From an uncultured Shewanella sp. (GTDB lineage Bacteria; Pseudomonadota; Gammaproteobacteria; Enterobacterales; Shewanellaceae), in NCBI RefSeq assembly GCF_947501665.1, contig NZ_CANMWS010000010.1, forward strand, positions 62,001-126,000: DNA of 64,000 nt, read 5' to 3'. Positions 9,454 through 19,093 of this stretch are shown piece by piece; position 1 is the first letter of the stretch, and each line of letters starts with the position of its first letter. A model generated the notes under the pieces. It did no database searches. It was not told the DNA's origin and worked only from the letters and a program-made list of their open reading frames with translations. The position numbers and the translations under genes are program-made.

Positions 9454-9530
9454 TCAGTAATATTATCCAAAGTCTCTGTTTGAAAGCCCTTAACTTGTTG
9501 ACTCAGTTGAGGGCTTAGCATTTTGCGTAG

Positions 9531-11990
9531 TTAATTAAAGGCATTCTTGAGCTGTTTAGTCACGTTATTGTTACCTGTCACGGATTTATCGACGATAAAT
9601 TCATTACGAATTTCTACCGAGAAACTGCCGCCTGCTTCCCATCTTGTTTTGGGTTGATAACCGAACAGTTGAACGAATTTAGTAATAGAGTCAGTAAATA
9701 ATCCTCCAACTTTAATCCGATTAGAGAAGATTGCGCCTCCTCCTATTGAAGCTGTAGCGACAGGTGAGAATAACCAAGCGTAGTTCACTAAGGCTAAGGC
9801 TTCACCGACTTGACTGCCTGCGACACAGCCATCGATTTGTTCACCATAATAGGATCCGATTAGCCCACCGGCACCACAACCCACAGAGGCACCTATGGCG
9901 CTCATGCCAAGGCCGACATAAATATCATCAGTATTTTGTATTGACCAGCTAGCACTGGGGCCTGCATAACCTGTGATGAGAATATTATTATATGCGCTCA
10001 CGCCATAAGGGATTATTTTAGGGGCTTCATTACCAAACATATTGAGGTAATTAAACGAGTAGAAAGTTTGATCAAAAGAATACTTTGCCTTATGTTTCAT
10101 CTTCTTGGTGTCATAGGTATTAAAAGTCGTTTTTTGACCTGCAATCATATCTGTTTTAGTGCCATTCTTTATCATAGGAAAGATAAGTGAATGCCCCCTT
10201 GCTAGGCCTAGTTCACCATATAATGTGGTATTTTTTCCGGTGCTTGAATCACCATTTCCTGCCCCGACATAGACTTCATCGGCTAAGCGAATCTGTAAAA
10301 AACCAACTTCACTGATGCACTTCTCAGTTTGGCAATTTGAGTAGTAGGTTTTATCACTCATGTAACGAGGCGGCGTGTAGCGGATCTCTAAAATCGCGGT
10401 AGAATCTGCGCCAACGTCTTTACTTTTAAAGCCGACTTGCATTCTGAAACGCCAACGAAACTTCCAATTTTTTTTGTACATTTGGGTTTGTAAGTCAACC
10501 ATACTGGGAAAGGTTTCATAATGTAACTTGCCGCCATCATTGGCCAATGTGAGGGTGGTTGATAAATCTGATTCTTGCGGATTAAGAGTCCCGATGTCAG
10601 TAATAAGATCGTCGCTATCGAGTAATACAGCATCAGCAAAGCGAGCACCTGCTTCCCCTGTGACTTCACAGTTCACTAAAGGTTCATTGGCAATTTTACA
10701 GCGCATAAAATTTAAATAGTGGCCTAATTCTTCAGAATATACATAGGTTAATTGATCTTTGTCGTCTTGTTCGAGATCTGGCATATTAAAGGAGGTTTGA
10801 TTAAGGACTATCATGCCATCATCTTCAGTGGAGAGAAAAACTGCGTTACCATCATCAAGTTTGTCTGAACTTAAAAAGTAGGGAACACGTCTATCAATAC
10901 CATCACCTAATACGTCGGTTTGAAATAGAGCTTGATTGAGCGCATTGAGCATGTCATCTTGTGTCATGGTCGATGAGGCTGCATAAAACTTGGTGCCAAA
11001 GGCATGCTGGATCAATGCGAGAAAGTTATTTTTCCGAGTGATGATTTCATCATCTGATAATGAAGTATCTTGATAGTTAAAGCGTTCAAACAGGGCCGTT
11101 GAGCTACTACTGGTACAAATGAGCGGTAAGTCTACGATACTGCAGGCGGTTTCAGGTGCAGCATTATAGCTCAATTCATTAAATGCATTGAAGTCACTAC
11201 TGTTACGCATTTCATTAATAGTGGAAAATTGACCAAAGAATGCTTGTTTGTTGCTATCGTTTTTGTTGCTATTTGATTTTTTAAAGCCAATATGTAACTT
11301 TCTAGCAAATTGAATGGCATTTAAACCTGAGCGTGTATCCAGTAGTCCTAGAAAGGCAAAAATGTCATCGTTATGTTTACCGTTGAACATTTGTTTAGTA
11401 TACCGAATAATTTTTCGAATGGATTTGATGCTATCAATTAAGGCTTGGATCATAGTAACAGCTTGAGTAAAGCACTGACCACTTTGGGCTGCAGCGCCGA
11501 GCTCATCACCATCTTTCCCTATATCAACGGCTGTTATCATGCATTGGGTGAAACTGTCGATGATGTTATAAGCTATGCCGCCAAAGCTTTGGGCTGCTAT
11601 GACGGTCAAAGAGCCTAACGTTTGTGGAATTTTCAGGTTATACACATCATTACCAAATTGAGTGATTTTATTACCTAAGTTTTTTATAGGGACATCGTTT
11701 GCAATAGAGACTATGCCATTTTTGAGTGTATTAACACTATTAGAGACACTGCCATTTACCGCTGTTTTTCCCATGTCTTTAATAAAATTAACGGAGTCAC
11801 TAATATAAGGGACTTGTGTAATGGTATTAATTTTTAAATATTTTGTAATGGGGTTATAAGTCTTTGGGTTCGCAAAGCTCTTTAAGTCTTTTATTATTTT
11901 ATTAAAAAAACCAGCTTGCACATATATAGGTGATAACGATAGACCGATTATTAATGAACATAATATTATTTTTTTAGATATTACGGGCAT
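9531..11990 (-). CDS. Large secreted protein of unknown function with an EELGH motif
   Basis: I do not recognise this 819-residue protein as a named family. It has a Sec signal peptide (hydrophobic residues 8-24, cleavage likely after VQA). A segment at about residues 393-455 reads I-V-L-N-Q followed by Y-S-E-E-L-G-H-Y-L-N (419-428) and G-E-A-G-A-R-F-A (445-452). That resembles, from memory, the E-E-I-G-H-x-x-D then G-D-E-G-x-x-F-A pattern in large calcium-binding exoproteins of cyanobacteria, which could be a metal site. Near the C terminus is a Gly/Ala-rich hydrophobic stretch with two Cys. It lies 86 bp downstream of a second secreted gene in the same direction, so the two probably form an operon. 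Function unassigned. Confidence 0.8.
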   Translation of the reverse strand: MPVISKKIILCSLIIGLSLSPIYVQAGFFNKIIKDLKSFANPKTYNPITKYLKINTITQVPYISDSVNFIKDMGKTAVNGSVSNSVNTLKNGIVSIANDVPIKNLGNKITQFGNDVYNLKIPQTLGSLTVIAAQSFGGIAYNIIDSFTQCMITAVDIGKDGDELGAAAQSGQCFTQAVTMIQALIDSIKSIRKIIRYTKQMFNGKHNDDIFAFLGLLDTRSGLNAIQFARKLHIGFKKSNSNKNDSNKQAFFGQFSTINEMRNSSDFNAFNELSYNAAPETACSIVDLPLICTSSSSTALFERFNYQDTSLSDDEIITRKNNFLALIQHAFGTKFYAASSTMTQDDMLNALNQALFQTDVLGDGIDRRVPYFLSSDKLDDGNAVFLSTEDDGMIVLNQTSFNMPDLEQDDKDQLTYVYSEELGHYLNFMRCKIANEPLVNCEVTGEAGARFADAVLLDSDDLITDIGTLNPQESDLSTTLTLANDGGKLHYETFPSMVDLQTQMYKKNWKFRWRFRMQVGFKSKDVGADSTAILEIRYTPPRYMSDKTYYSNCQTEKCISEVGFLQIRLADEVYVGAGNGDSSTGKNTTLYGELGLARGHSLIFPMIKNGTKTDMIAGQKTTFNTYDTKKMKHKAKYSFDQTFYSFNYLNMFGNEAPKIIPYGVSAYNNILITGYAGPSASWSIQNTDDIYVGLGMSAIGASVGCGAGGLIGSYYGEQIDGCVAGSQVGEALALVNYAWLFSPVATASIGGGAIFSNRIKVGGLFTDSITKFVQLFGYQPKTRWEAGGSFSVEIRNEFIVDKSVTGNNNVTKQLKNAFN

Positions 11991-12076
11991 GATTTACCCC
12001 TTGTCAGAAACAATTATTTAATGTTTTATTTAATGTTTTATTTTTTATATATTATTTTTAATTTAAATGGATATTG

Positions 12077-13315
12077 CTAAGGCTCAGACAGGCATGCGGA
12101 TATTGATTGGTTATTACTGTTTCCGTAATGACATAATGCATTGGTGTTGAACGCTAATACAGAAATGTTCATTTTATTTTGAATACTTGATAAGGCATTA
12201 TCTATAAGTTGTTTATCGCCTGGAATTTTGTTATTTAAACAATAACCATTACTTTGTGACAGACACTCTTCAACACCAGAGTAAGGGTTCTGACTGATTA
12301 ACCATCCCTCTCCAGTACTGCCCGCAACACTGTGCCAATCTCGTGCTAAGTTATTCAGCTGAGTACACCAGCTGCCTTGTGTGTAACCATCATTACCTGA
12401 AATTTCAGCAAGTGAGACATAGCCTGCAGTGGGAATAAACTCTGATAGTGAACCGCATTGCAACATCACAAGGCTGCTAATATTGGCTTCTTCTTTAGAG
12501 ATGGAGTATGGGAATTCATTTTCATTATCAGTATTTTGTGCAGGGATACATTGGTAATTTCCATTATTCGATTCTGCTAAGCAAGCGACTCTATTATCAA
12601 CTAATGAATATACGGCAGGGGCCCCGGCAACCCCTGGATATTGCCAGTTATTAGGGATCTCGGCAATGGTGTCTAATCCTGAGATAGGAATAGCGCTAGA
12701 CACATTAGTAAGCTCTTTAAAACTGCCATTGTTTCGTCTAACTAGCTTTGCATAAATATCAACTTCAAGATCGAGATTATCCTCTGTTGTATTGAGAGTT
12801 TTACCTTTTAATAGTTCATTACCTGCTGGAATATTGATTGTCATTATGCCGTCATAATCGGTGCCATTGGCATTCTCTCTCCATGTATCCAATTTATTCC
12901 ATTGAAAAATATTAATACCGTCAACAGCAATAGCACCTGAATTACTTTTACCGACTTTGTCATGGCATAGGGATTTAAAATCATCGTCATTACCGTAGGT
13001 ATCATTAGACCATAGAATATTTTCTCCGGTTTCTGAATTTGCAGTGACGTTATCATCATCGCTCGTCCAATCAACATCGGTATAGTCATACCCCCAGTTA
13101 ATGTTTTTATAAATGAGTTTTATTTGATATAGCGCAATACAGACTTTTTGTTTACTTCCAGTGTTATCGGAGTCAATAAAAAAAGTAACATTAATGCCTC
13201 CATTACCATCGGATACCGCCGAATCAACACCGAGCACAATGTCGTCAGTTGCTTGCGCTTTAATGATAAAACTGTAGAGAACGAGTAATATTATTATTTG
13301 AGTTTTATGTTTCAT
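12077..13315 (-). CDS. Secreted protein of unknown function
   Basis: The 412-residue protein starts with a signal peptide (IIILLVLYSFIIKAQA, then TDD). The mature part is acidic and Asn/Asp-rich (GYDYTDVDWTSDDDNVTAN and similar), with about eleven Cys that could pair in the periplasm or outside the cell, including a Cys-rich C-terminal third. I see no known domain. It is the first gene of a probable two-gene unit with the 819-residue secreted protein, with an 86-bp gap. The upstream 660 bp have no gene. Function unknown; a surface or envelope role is inference. Confidence 0.75.
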   Translation of the reverse strand: MKHKTQIIILLVLYSFIIKAQATDDIVLGVDSAVSDGNGGINVTFFIDSDNTGSKQKVCIALYQIKLIYKNINWGYDYTDVDWTSDDDNVTANSETGENILWSNDTYGNDDDFKSLCHDKVGKSNSGAIAVDGINIFQWNKLDTWRENANGTDYDGIMTINIPAGNELLKGKTLNTTEDNLDLEVDIYAKLVRRNNGSFKELTNVSSAIPISGLDTIAEIPNNWQYPGVAGAPAVYSLVDNRVACLAESNNGNYQCIPAQNTDNENEFPYSISKEEANISSLVMLQCGSLSEFIPTAGYVSLAEISGNDGYTQGSWCTQLNNLARDWHSVAGSTGEGWLISQNPYSGVEECLSQSNGYCLNNKIPGDKQLIDNALSSIQNKMNISVLAFNTNALCHYGNSNNQSISACLSEP

Positions 13316-13977
13316 TTTTCCCCCTATTTTTATGTTAGTGCTTTTATATCCTTTTGAGGTGAAAATACATCTATATAAGAAATGACTTCTTTGAGTCGAT
13401 TAAATTTTATCGACATACTTTATTACAATATAATTAATCTTGCTTTTATTGACTTTAACTTCAAGTCTTGTTTACAAGAACAGACTGTTTTGTGTGTTTA
13501 TTAACAATTAATAAATTAAACAGTGAATGTAATGAAACTCGACTGGTTAAAAAGTGATCAATATTTACATTTGAGTATATAAATGTAGCAAGATGTATCA
13601 AAAATAAATGACTTATTGAGTAAAAAAATATTTAGATAAAGAATAATTAATTGAATGTTTATGTGTTATGTATTGGAGAGCTTGTTCATGCAGTTGAGAT
13701 TATTTTAAGATTAATTATTTATTTTCAGTGATATAAAGCATAATTTAAAGCAAAAAATCTTAGCGAGATTCAAGAAGAGAGCATCAATGCGTGATGCTAT
13801 CCTCATAATAAAATATCAGTTTTTTAGGTATAAAAGCATCACGGGTGTATTAAAAGGAGAGCTAAATGTTGAACGAAAGGGGGGATGTTTAGAGCAGAGT
13901 CATTTTTATTATTAATGACTCCCTAAATTCATATAAATAAGTGCGATACTCATGGAAATGAGCAATAAAAAGTGGAA
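13316..13977. other. Long AT-rich intergenic region
   Basis: About 660 bp with no credible gene. It should hold the promoter of the secreted-protein pair. Two small hairpins occur: AGCATCA/TGATGCT at 13780-13798 and GAGTCATT/AATGACTC at 13897-13921. Neither has a convincing T-run. Confidence 0.4.
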
Positions 13978-14448
13978 TTAAGGTGTTTCAGCAAAGGTTT
14001 TTAATTGTTTTAAAATATCGCCAAATGATTTACCTAATCCCATTTTAAGTAAGGGGGATAGCAGTGTGGCAATGGGTTTAATGTCTGGCGTAGAAATCCA
14101 AGTGACTTCGGCTGAAGATGGGTTTACCGCTTTAACAGCAATTTGCACCGTGTTTTTCTTAACTGGTAAAAGTTTTGGTGCATTAATCGGGGTAAGCTCA
14201 AAGGTATAAGATTTATTTTCTTCATTATAATGAGTTATAATCTCAGATGCCTGAAATCCATTAGGTTTATCAGTGAATTCACATATGCGGCCTTCAACGG
14301 GGGCACCTTGTGTATGCTGCTGGGCTGAAATAGCATAGGAGTGCCGCACTGGCCCCATCCATTGGTATACGCTATCAAAATCATGAGCCAAAATTTCCCA
14401 AACGTGATCTGCGGGTTTGTTTATAACAATTTTTTTTGTAATGATCAT
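13978..14448 (-). CDS. SRPBCC (START-like/polyketide cyclase) family protein
   Basis: The 156-residue protein begins with KKIVINKPADHVWEILAHDFDS and ends with a long amphipathic helix (about residues 128-153), the helix-grip layout of SRPBCC proteins. Such proteins bind hydrophobic ligands in a cavity; no catalytic residues can be assigned. The gene is divergent from a TetR regulator, with operator-like repeats in the 180-bp gap, so it is probably repressed by that protein. Substrate unknown. Confidence 0.8.
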   Translation of the reverse strand: MIITKKIVINKPADHVWEILAHDFDSVYQWMGPVRHSYAISAQQHTQGAPVEGRICEFTDKPNGFQASEIITHYNEENKSYTFELTPINAPKLLPVKKNTVQIAVKAVNPSSAEVTWISTPDIKPIATLLSPLLKMGLGKSFGDILKQLKTFAETP

Positions 14449-14521
14449 GATATTACTTCCAATAATATAATAGGGTTATAGGCAGTACATTGTTTTCAAT
14501 AAAGATGGTTTTTCATCATCA

Positions 14522-14585
14522 TGTACCGATTGGTTTACCATCTTGTACCGATTGGTTCTCATTGTCAAGTTGAACCAATCAGTTT
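14522..14585. promoter_or_regulatory. Operator array for the TetR-family regulator
   Basis: The 15-mer TGTACCGATTGGTT(T/C) occurs twice, at 14522-14536 and 14544-14558, 22 bp apart (about two DNA turns). An inverted copy, GAACCAATCAGT, follows at 14572-14583, so GATTGGTTC and GAACCAATC form a spaced palindrome. The array lies between the SRPBCC gene and the TetR gene and is the obvious binding site for the latter. Confidence 0.7.
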
Positions 14586-14628
14586 GATATGACATGATGA
14601 TATTTTTGACATTTGAGGGGAGCAAAGA

Positions 14629-15210
14629 ATGAGTGGACGTAAGCAATTTGATGAAGCAAGCATTCTTGATTGTGCTATGCGCCAGTTTTGGGAAAAAGGG
14701 TATACAGCAACCTCGTTAGCAGATTTAGAAATGGCAACAGGGCTTAATAAGTCGAGTATTTATAATACGTTTAAAAGTAAAGAAGGCCTTTATGCACGGT
14801 GTATTGAAAGGTTTCGCACAGAATATACTCGAGGAGCATTAGCCAAATTAGATCATCCAGACTTTAAAACTGCCCTGAGTCGTTTTTTTGATGTATTGCT
14901 TGCAGGTTTTGATGATCCCTCTTGTCCTAATGGATGCATTGCCACCATGGGAGCGTTAGAAATGGGGGATAAAAATAATATTGTTTCAGGTTTAATTTCA
15001 AATGGATTGGAAGAAATGTTGGTATATATTGAGCAACGCTGTTTAAAAGCAATTGAAGACAAGCAGTTGGATGCCAAGATGGATTGCAGTGAATTGGCCG
15101 CTATGATTTTAGCCGTGACTCGAGGCGTTGTCGTGCTGAATATGGGCACAGGGAATGCTAACACAGGCCGCAAAGCATACGATTGTGTATTGTCCTTTAT
15201 CAGCCTTTAG
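14629..15210 (+). CDS. TetR/AcrR-family transcriptional regulator
   Basis: The 193-residue protein has an N-terminal helix-turn-helix: FDEASILDCAMRQFWEKGYTATSLADLEMATGLNKSSIYNTFKSKEGLY is the classic TetR pattern. The C-terminal part (FFDVLLAGFDDPSCPNGCIATMGALEMGDKN) resembles the TetR_C domain of regulators that sense small electrophiles or aromatic compounds, with two Cys (CPNGC) that could be redox sensitive. The start is ATG after a GAGGGGAGC ribosome site. It probably represses itself, the divergent SRPBCC gene and possibly the downstream MFS gene 75 bp away. Confidence 0.92.
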   Translation: MSGRKQFDEASILDCAMRQFWEKGYTATSLADLEMATGLNKSSIYNTFKSKEGLYARCIERFRTEYTRGALAKLDHPDFKTALSRFFDVLLAGFDDPSCPNGCIATMGALEMGDKNNIVSGLISNGLEEMLVYIEQRCLKAIEDKQLDAKMDCSELAAMILAVTRGVVVLNMGTGNANTGRKAYDCVLSFISL

Positions 15211-15285
15211 TGAAAGCATAATAGTGATAACCGACTATATTTGATAAATAGTATTGATTTACATTTTTCATAAGATGGTTATCTC

Positions 15286-16542
15286 ATGCAAAAAAGCACA
15301 AATAATGATGCCGAAGCGCGTAAAGTGGCCATTTTAGCGGGTACAGGAGGCATGTTAGAGTTTTATGATTTTATTCTTTATATTTTGTTTTCAGCCCAAA
15401 TCCAAGCGCAGTTTTTTGACTCTATAGAATCTGATTATGTAAAAGATATTGTTACGATAGCAGTCTTCTCCGTGGCTTATATTGTGCGTCCCATTGGCGG
15501 TTTTCTCGTTGGATGGATGGGCGATAATATTGGCCGTAAAAAAAGCTTTGCTTTCACCATTCTAGTGATGTCTGCTTGTATGTTATTGATGGGGATCATG
15601 CCCAGTTATGCCCAATGGGGGATCATTGCTCCTATTTTGTTTATTATTTTGAGAATAATCCAAGGTCTGGCTTTAGGAGGTGAGTTACCCGGCGCAATCG
15701 TGTTTGTATATGAATCCGTTGAACGTAAAGGAATTGCTTTAGGTATTTTATTTACTATGGTGTTTGCTGGCTTTACCTTAGGGGATGTCATGAGCCTTTT
15801 TTTTAATTATATTTTTGGTGATTTAGCTTGGCGAGCTGCCTTTATCAGTGGTTCATTTATTGCGCTGGTGGGCTTTTACATTCGAAGCCATTTGAGTGAA
15901 ACTAAAATGTTTTTGGCGTTAGAAGAAAAACAAAAGTTTCCGCTTAAAACCATTCTTGAAAACCATGGTCGTATTTTGCTAGCAACCATATTCATAGTGG
16001 TAATTGTGGCATTTGATGGGGTCATGGTATCGTTATATTTACCCAAATATTTGACCACACATCTAGGGATTGCCCATGAGAGTGTGAGACATATTTTGGT
16101 GGGGGTATCTTTATTAGGCTTAATTGTCATTTTTATTTCTGGAATGATTTCTGATTATGTCGATTATATAAAGCTTTATAAGGGAGCTGCTTGGTTATTG
16201 ATGATAATGAGTTATCCGGCCTATTACTTATTTTCTATTGGTATAAATCATACAGGCTATGTGTTAGCAGGTTTATTATTGGTTGTATTGATCCCTGCTA
16301 TTTCAACGGGGATTTTTATGCGCATCATTTGTGATGCTTTTTCAACATCCGTGCGCTTTTCTGGCGTGGCCATGGCTTATAATTTGTCTTTTGCACTCGT
16401 GGGGGGATTTGCGCCTTTATTGTCAGAGATCACTATTCGGTTGATGGGAAAAATTTCTGGTGCGGCGATTATAGGTGTCATCTGTGCTATTTTGACCTTA
16501 ATCGGCCTATTGCTGTTGAAACCTAAAGCTGAGCATGATTAG
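15286..16542 (+). CDS. MFS transporter, metabolite:H+ symporter (MHS) type
   Basis: The 418-residue, 12-helix protein has the MHS-family signatures: GTGGMLEFYDFILYILFSAQ in helix 1, VRPIGGFLVGWMGDNIGRKKS between helices 2 and 3, and RIIQGLALGGELPGAIVFVYE. Members import organic acids or osmolytes with protons (ProP and ShiA are examples). The substrate cannot be inferred. It follows the TetR gene by 75 bp in the same direction and may be under its control. A bidirectional terminator lies about 210 bp downstream after a tandem repeat. Confidence 0.88.
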   Translation: MQKSTNNDAEARKVAILAGTGGMLEFYDFILYILFSAQIQAQFFDSIESDYVKDIVTIAVFSVAYIVRPIGGFLVGWMGDNIGRKKSFAFTILVMSACMLLMGIMPSYAQWGIIAPILFIILRIIQGLALGGELPGAIVFVYESVERKGIALGILFTMVFAGFTLGDVMSLFFNYIFGDLAWRAAFISGSFIALVGFYIRSHLSETKMFLALEEKQKFPLKTILENHGRILLATIFIVVIVAFDGVMVSLYLPKYLTTHLGIAHESVRHILVGVSLLGLIVIFISGMISDYVDYIKLYKGAAWLLMIMSYPAYYLFSIGINHTGYVLAGLLLVVLIPAISTGIFMRIICDAFSTSVRFSGVAMAYNLSFALVGGFAPLLSEITIRLMGKISGAAIIGVICAILTLIGLLLLKPKAEHD

Positions 16543-16638
16543 TGTTACGTTGGAGTCCTCAACGTTAGTTAAATATGAGTCATCAACGGCAGTTAAATAT
16601 GAGTCATCAACGGCAGTTAAATATGAGTCCTCAACGGC
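16543..16638. repeat. Four tandem 24-bp units after the MFS gene
   Basis: Three nearly identical 24-bp units (AGTTAAATATGAGTC, then A or C TCAACGGC) lie at 16567-16590, 16591-16614 and 16615-16638, preceded by a degenerate unit at 16543-16566 that touches the MFS stop codon. Because 24 is divisible by three, reading frames cross them, but no convincing protein results. Confidence 0.85.
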
Positions 16639-16751
16639 AGACAGTCGGCATATTTTAATTTTAAATGGATTGAGTGCGAGAGTGGTTATCACTGGTAAGG
16701 AAATATAGCCCATGATTTAACGTTATTAAAAACAATGAATAAAAAAATTCC

Positions 16752-16800
16752 CCGACACGACGACCAGTGATAATGGCTATTATCACTGGTCGGGTTTTTT
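16752..16800. terminator. Strong bidirectional terminator
   Basis: A perfect 13-bp stem, CGACCAGTGATAA with its complement, surrounds the loop TGGCTA (16761-16792). It is followed by six T on the plus strand, and by an A-rich stretch on the left that gives a T-run on the minus strand. It can end both the MFS gene and the exporter gene on the opposite strand. Confidence 0.85.
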
Positions 16801-16875
16801 ATTCTAAATCATAAAGTGGGACAAAACTCACCTACCATAATACTCTAAAAGACAACGTAAAAGCTCAAACTTCAA

Positions 16876-18978
16876 TTATTCTACTGATTTGACTTTAAGC
16901 TGGTTAAGCTCTCTTTGAGAGAGATCAATGACTTTATCCACGGATTCTAAAGAGGACTGTCTATGAGTGACAATAATGCGTGTTAATGGAAGTTCATTAA
17001 TGACTGCATTAATGTGTGACTCATTCATTAGATCAAGATTACTCGTCGCTTCATCTAATACCATTATTGCAGGATCTTGATAGAGAGCTCTGGCTAACAG
17101 AATTCTTTGCGTTTGACCACCTGATAATAAGGAACCAATATCACCAATTAACGTGTGATAAGACATAGGGAGTTGCTCTATTTCATCATGAATAAAGGCT
17201 TTCCTTGCAACTTCCTTCATTTTCTTTCTATCGATTTTTTCATCAAAAAATGAAATATTATCGGCTATGCTTCCAGATAATAAAGTGTCATTTTGCATAA
17301 CGCTAGCTATACGCTGTCTGTAAGCTACGAGTCCGATTTGTTTGATATCAGTACCATCTAAGAGGATTTTTCCTTCAGTGGGTATAAGTAACCCTAAAAT
17401 AATTTTCATTAAAGTGGTTTTTCCACATCCAGACGGACCAGTAAAGGCGATACTTTCACCTGGTGTAATAGTGATATTGAGATTTCTAAACAAAAAAGGA
17501 CTATTTTCACTATATTTAAAACCGATATTCTGCAGTTCAATTTTGCCCTGAATTTTGCTTGGTAACCCTATTCCACAGCGATTGTCTTCCTGAGGCTCTA
17601 ATGCTATATCAGAGAGCCTGCTTAAATGCACATCTAACATTTTAAACTCAACAAGGCTGTCGATTAATCCACTAATGGTAGATGAAAACTGACCTTTGTA
17701 GGCCATGAATGCCATCATCATTCCAATAGAAAGGTAACCATCAATAACGCTAATAGCCGCAATATAAACAACAATCAAATTTTCAGCTGTCATAATGAGG
17801 CTGTTAAATGTACTAAAGCCCATGGACCATAAAGAGCCTTTAATGCTTAAATTTGTCATATTGGTATATAATGACAACCATTCTTTTTTACGTTTATCTT
17901 CATAACCTTTTAACTTGATTGCTTGTATTGATTTAATACCCTCAATAAAGAAGCTGTCTTCTTTTGCTGATGCGGTAATTTGTTCTTGAGCATTATTTTT
18001 AAAAGGGTGATAACTGAGATAGCGAGACAATGCATAAATGAGGACAGCGCTTAACACAATGGCGCTGAGTGTGGGGCTATAAATGTACATCATGATTAGT
18101 GTTGTAGAGGCCATTAGGCCATCAAGAATAACATTAACAAAAGTTGAAGTAATAAAAGATTGGATTTCACTTTGGGCTCCAAAGCGGCTCATTATATCGC
18201 CTAGGTGACGTTTTTCATACCAGGCCATGGGTAACTTAGATAAGTGATTAAATAGTGCTGCACCCCATTGAATGTTTAAGTGGCTTTGAATGTGTAATCC
18301 AATGAGTTCGCGTATTATTCCAGTGATTGTTGATATAAAAGTGAGTAAGGTAAAACCAGCTAATAATAGGAGTAGCAGATCACGGTCATGGTTAACGATA
18401 ACATCATCGACCACTAGTTGCATATAATAAGGGGAGGCTAAAGAAAAAACCTGTAATAACAATGAGGCTATTAACATTTTGAATAATCCAGATTTAAGGC
18501 CTTTTGAAGCACTTAAAAAGGCACTTAAAGAAAGTTTATTGGTTTTTTCTTCTTTTTTAAATTCAATTGTCGGAAATAACTCTAATGCAACTCCGGTAAA
18601 GTGTTGGCTCGCTTCGGTAAGTGAATAGACTTTTTTTCCAATAGCGGGATCGTGGATACTAATTGACTTATTATTGACTTTGGTTAGAACAACGAAATGA
18701 TCTAGATCCCAATGCAAAATGCAAGGTAAACGAAGTTGATTTAATTCATTCATTTCCAATTGCAAGGCTCGTGACTCTAAATTTATTTGTTGTGCATATT
18801 CTGATAGTGTATGCAAAGACAAGCCATTGTCATTATATTGCAGCTCTCTACGTAACGATGCAATATCTGTTTTTCGACCATAGTAATGTGACACCATAGC
18901 GAGGCATGCAATACCGCATTCACTGTTTTCCGATTGATGAATGACAGGGCACTTTTTTTTAGGGAAGAAAGACAGCAT
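16876..18978 (-). CDS. Peptidase-containing ABC exporter (C39, bacteriocin processing and export)
   Basis: The 700-residue protein has three parts. The N-terminal C39 peptidase has the catalytic Cys at residue 21 in SENSECGIACLAM, the His in HWDLDHFVVL and the Asp in HDPA. A six-helix exporter domain follows. The ATPase domain shows Walker A GPSGCGKTTL, signature LLSGGQTQR, Walker B IMVLDEATS and the switch His in VTHRQ. Such proteins (CvaB, LagD, PCAT types) cut leaders after Gly-Gly and pump the mature peptide out. Eight precursors with such leaders are encoded nearby, and the HlyD-type partner is at 21435-22676. A hairpin at 19036-19061 separates it from the precursor genes. Confidence 0.95.
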   Translation of the reverse strand: MLSFFPKKKCPVIHQSENSECGIACLAMVSHYYGRKTDIASLRRELQYNDNGLSLHTLSEYAQQINLESRALQLEMNELNQLRLPCILHWDLDHFVVLTKVNNKSISIHDPAIGKKVYSLTEASQHFTGVALELFPTIEFKKEEKTNKLSLSAFLSASKGLKSGLFKMLIASLLLQVFSLASPYYMQLVVDDVIVNHDRDLLLLLLAGFTLLTFISTITGIIRELIGLHIQSHLNIQWGAALFNHLSKLPMAWYEKRHLGDIMSRFGAQSEIQSFITSTFVNVILDGLMASTTLIMMYIYSPTLSAIVLSAVLIYALSRYLSYHPFKNNAQEQITASAKEDSFFIEGIKSIQAIKLKGYEDKRKKEWLSLYTNMTNLSIKGSLWSMGFSTFNSLIMTAENLIVVYIAAISVIDGYLSIGMMMAFMAYKGQFSSTISGLIDSLVEFKMLDVHLSRLSDIALEPQEDNRCGIGLPSKIQGKIELQNIGFKYSENSPFLFRNLNITITPGESIAFTGPSGCGKTTLMKIILGLLIPTEGKILLDGTDIKQIGLVAYRQRIASVMQNDTLLSGSIADNISFFDEKIDRKKMKEVARKAFIHDEIEQLPMSYHTLIGDIGSLLSGGQTQRILLARALYQDPAIMVLDEATSNLDLMNESHINAVINELPLTRIIVTHRQSSLESVDKVIDLSQRELNQLKVKSVE

Positions 18979-19035
18979 GTTAACCTTAACTTAATTAGTA
19001 TATAAGAATTTAATGATGTAATGTAAAATAAGAAG

Positions 19036-19061
19036 CACTCAGTATTGTTTAATACTGAGTG
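19036..19061 (-). terminator. Hairpin between precursor genes and exporter gene
   Basis: The 11-bp perfect inverted repeat CACTCAGTATT / AATACTGAGTG with a 4-base loop lies in the 115-bp gap. Read on the minus strand it is followed by GCTTCTTATTTT, so it could be a leaky terminator that lowers exporter expression relative to the precursors. Confidence 0.6.
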
Positions 19062-19093
19062 TTTCTTGTTAAAAACAGTATGATTTTAGTCTA

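Noticed and set aside
16543..16638. Possible CRISPR array
   Set aside because: Units are directly joined with no unique spacers; no cas gene is present.
16507..16713. A 68-codon minus-strand frame with 8-residue repeats (YLTAVDDS)
   Set aside because: The repeats only reflect the 24-bp DNA repeats; the frame also overlaps the MFS gene end and has no ribosome site.
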